DNA of 13,936 nucleotides from assembly GCA_022720335.1 (NCBI GenBank), contig JAIHVJ010000028.1:1-13936 (forward strand). Reading direction: 5' to 3'. Shown here piece by piece: positions 12,836 through 13,936 of this stretch (the first letter of the stretch is position 1; each line of letters begins with the position of its first letter). Source of the stretch: Collinsella sp. (GTDB lineage: Bacteria; Actinomycetota; Coriobacteriia; Coriobacteriales; Coriobacteriaceae). Below the pieces are notes generated by a model. It worked only from the letters and a program-made list of their open reading frames with translations. It did not search any database and had not been told where the DNA came from. The position numbers were made by a program, and so were the translations under genes.

Positions 12836-13888
12836 CTACGCGTTCTTTTGAACTTTGAATCGCTGCTTCAGCTGACCGCAGGCAGCGTCAATGTCGTTGC
12901 CACGTGAATTGCGGATCGTGGTCTCAATACCGCGGGACTCAAGGCGACGCTGAAGATCTTCGACCTTGTGGATCGGAGACGGCTTGAGCGGGCTGCCCTC
13001 AATGTCGTTGAGCTGAATCAGATTGACGTGGCACAGCGTTCCCTCGCAGAAGTCGCAAAGTGCCTGCATCTCAGGATTCGTATCGTTGACGCCTTCAATC
13101 ATTGCGTATTCGTAGGTCGGGCGGCGTCCGGTCTTCTCAGTGTAAAGCTGCAGGGCCTCGTGAAGGCGCAGCAACGTGTATTTCTTAACGCCGGGCATAA
13201 GCTTGTTGCGCGTAGACTGGATAGCGGAGTGCAGCGAGACGGCGAGCGTAAACTGTTCGGGAATGTCGGCGAACTTGCGAATGCCGGGAATAACGCCGCT
13301 GGTGGACACGGTAAGGTGGCGTGCACCAATACCGATACCGTCGGGATCGTTAAGAATGCGAAGGGCCTTAAGCACCTCATCATAGTTGGCGAAGGGCTCG
13401 CCCTGGCCCATAAAGACGACGCTCGTCGCGCGCTCGCCAAAATCGTTAGAAACATGGAGCACCTGGTCGACGATTTCCTGTGCGGTCAGCGAGCGTTTAA
13501 GGCCGTTGAGGCCGGTGGCGCAAAAGGCGCAGCCCATGCCACAGCCGGCCTGGGTGGAAACGCAGACGGACAGCTTGTTGCGGCGCGGCATACCAACCGT
13601 CTCAACGGAAATGCCGTCGTGATACTCGAGAAGATACTTGCGAGAGCCGTCCTTGGAAACCTGCTTGGTGAGCTCTGTCGGCGTATCGAAGGCAAAGGCG
13701 TCTTTAAGCTGCTCACGGAAAGCCTTGGGTAGATTGGTCATATCATCAAACGAACAAACGTTCTTCTCAAAGACCCATTCGATGAGCTGCTTTGCGCGGA
13801 AGGCGGGCTGGCCAAGTTCGGCAACAAGCTCGCGGATATCGTTTTGGCTCAAGTCGCGAATGTCCTGAGATTTAGTCCTGGGATTCAT
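12836..13888 (-). CDS. rlmN: Dual-specificity 23S rRNA/tRNA adenine-C2 methyltransferase RlmN
   Basis: RlmN is a radical-SAM enzyme that methylates C2 of A2503 in 23S rRNA and A37 in some tRNAs. The 350 residues match the family. Seen: the [4Fe-4S] motif C116-x3-C120-x2-C123 (GCGMGCAFC), Cys109 seven residues before it (the position of the resolving Cys in E. coli), GQGEP at 161-165, SLHS at 218-221 and the methyl-carrying Cys337 in NDIDAACGQL. All key residues of RlmN, not Cfr, housekeeping type fit. The start is ATG 13888 with AAAGG five bases upstream. The promoter is at or beyond the right edge. It converges on the parAB cluster. Confidence 0.96.
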   Translation of the reverse strand: MNPRTKSQDIRDLSQNDIRELVAELGQPAFRAKQLIEWVFEKNVCSFDDMTNLPKAFREQLKDAFAFDTPTELTKQVSKDGSRKYLLEYHDGISVETVGMPRRNKLSVCVSTQAGCGMGCAFCATGLNGLKRSLTAQEIVDQVLHVSNDFGERATSVVFMGQGEPFANYDEVLKALRILNDPDGIGIGARHLTVSTSGVIPGIRKFADIPEQFTLAVSLHSAIQSTRNKLMPGVKKYTLLRLHEALQLYTEKTGRRPTYEYAMIEGVNDTNPEMQALCDFCEGTLCHVNLIQLNDIEGSPLKPSPIHKVEDLQRRLESRGIETTIRNSRGNDIDAACGQLKQRFKVQKNA

Positions 13889-13936
13889 GGAAGCCTTTCG
13901 ATTTTGGGGAAACGTAGAGGGTATCGCTACAATATG

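Noticed and set aside
12968..13732. A 254-codon plus-strand frame
   Set aside because: Antisense to rlmN, where all catalytic cysteines are present.
13904..13933. Possible plus-strand promoter at the right edge (TTGGGG, 18 bases, TACAAT)
   Set aside because: The -10 is good but the -35 matches at only three of six positions, and no downstream gene is in view.

Overview
This window is a chromosomal replication-origin neighbourhood of a high-GC Gram-positive bacterium. The gene order and products point to the actinobacterial class Coriobacteriia, with a Collinsella-like genome as the best guess: dnaN-recF-DUF721(dciA)-gyrB on one side, rpmH-rnpA-yidD-yidC-jag-rsmG-parA-parB on the other, GTG/TTG starts, and a GHKL ATPase gene inserted ahead of dnaA. 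The genus is inferred from general knowledge, not from a search.

Left half (1-7256), all on the minus strand and read away from the origin: an unnamed GHKL-ATPase/winged-helix gene, then dnaA, a 238-base origin element, dnaN, recF, dciA, a terminator, and the first 350 codons of gyrB, which runs off the left edge. Centre (about 7257-7601): a cluster of DnaA-box-like repeats followed by a strong promoter for the right-hand genes. Right half (7602-12641), all on the plus strand: rpmH, rnpA, yidD, yidC and jag, closed by a strong terminator; then rsmG, three perfect parS sites, parA, parB and a small membrane protein, closed by another terminator. Convergent rlmN (12836-13888, minus) lies at the right end behind its own terminator.

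The genes form a replication and segregation locus. DnaA boxes lie in two separated intergenic blocks that share exact 11- to 15-mers. The dnaA-dnaN block also holds a run of DnaA-trio triplets next to an AT-rich stretch, the expected architecture of a strand-opening site. DnaN is the clamp, DciA the likely helicase loader, RecF the gap-repair factor and GyrB the topoisomerase subunit, while ParA, ParB and parS segregate the new origin. The rpmH block supplies a ribosomal protein, the RNase P protein and membrane insertion factors.

The least explained items are: the ATPase with a Gln/Pro/Met-rich prion-like linker and C-terminal winged helix directly upstream of dnaA; the variant DnaA box paired with an altered DnaA recognition motif; parS sites repeated at exactly 39 bp; degenerate parS-like sites inside dnaA and beside rlmN; and an exact 12-bp palindrome present twice.
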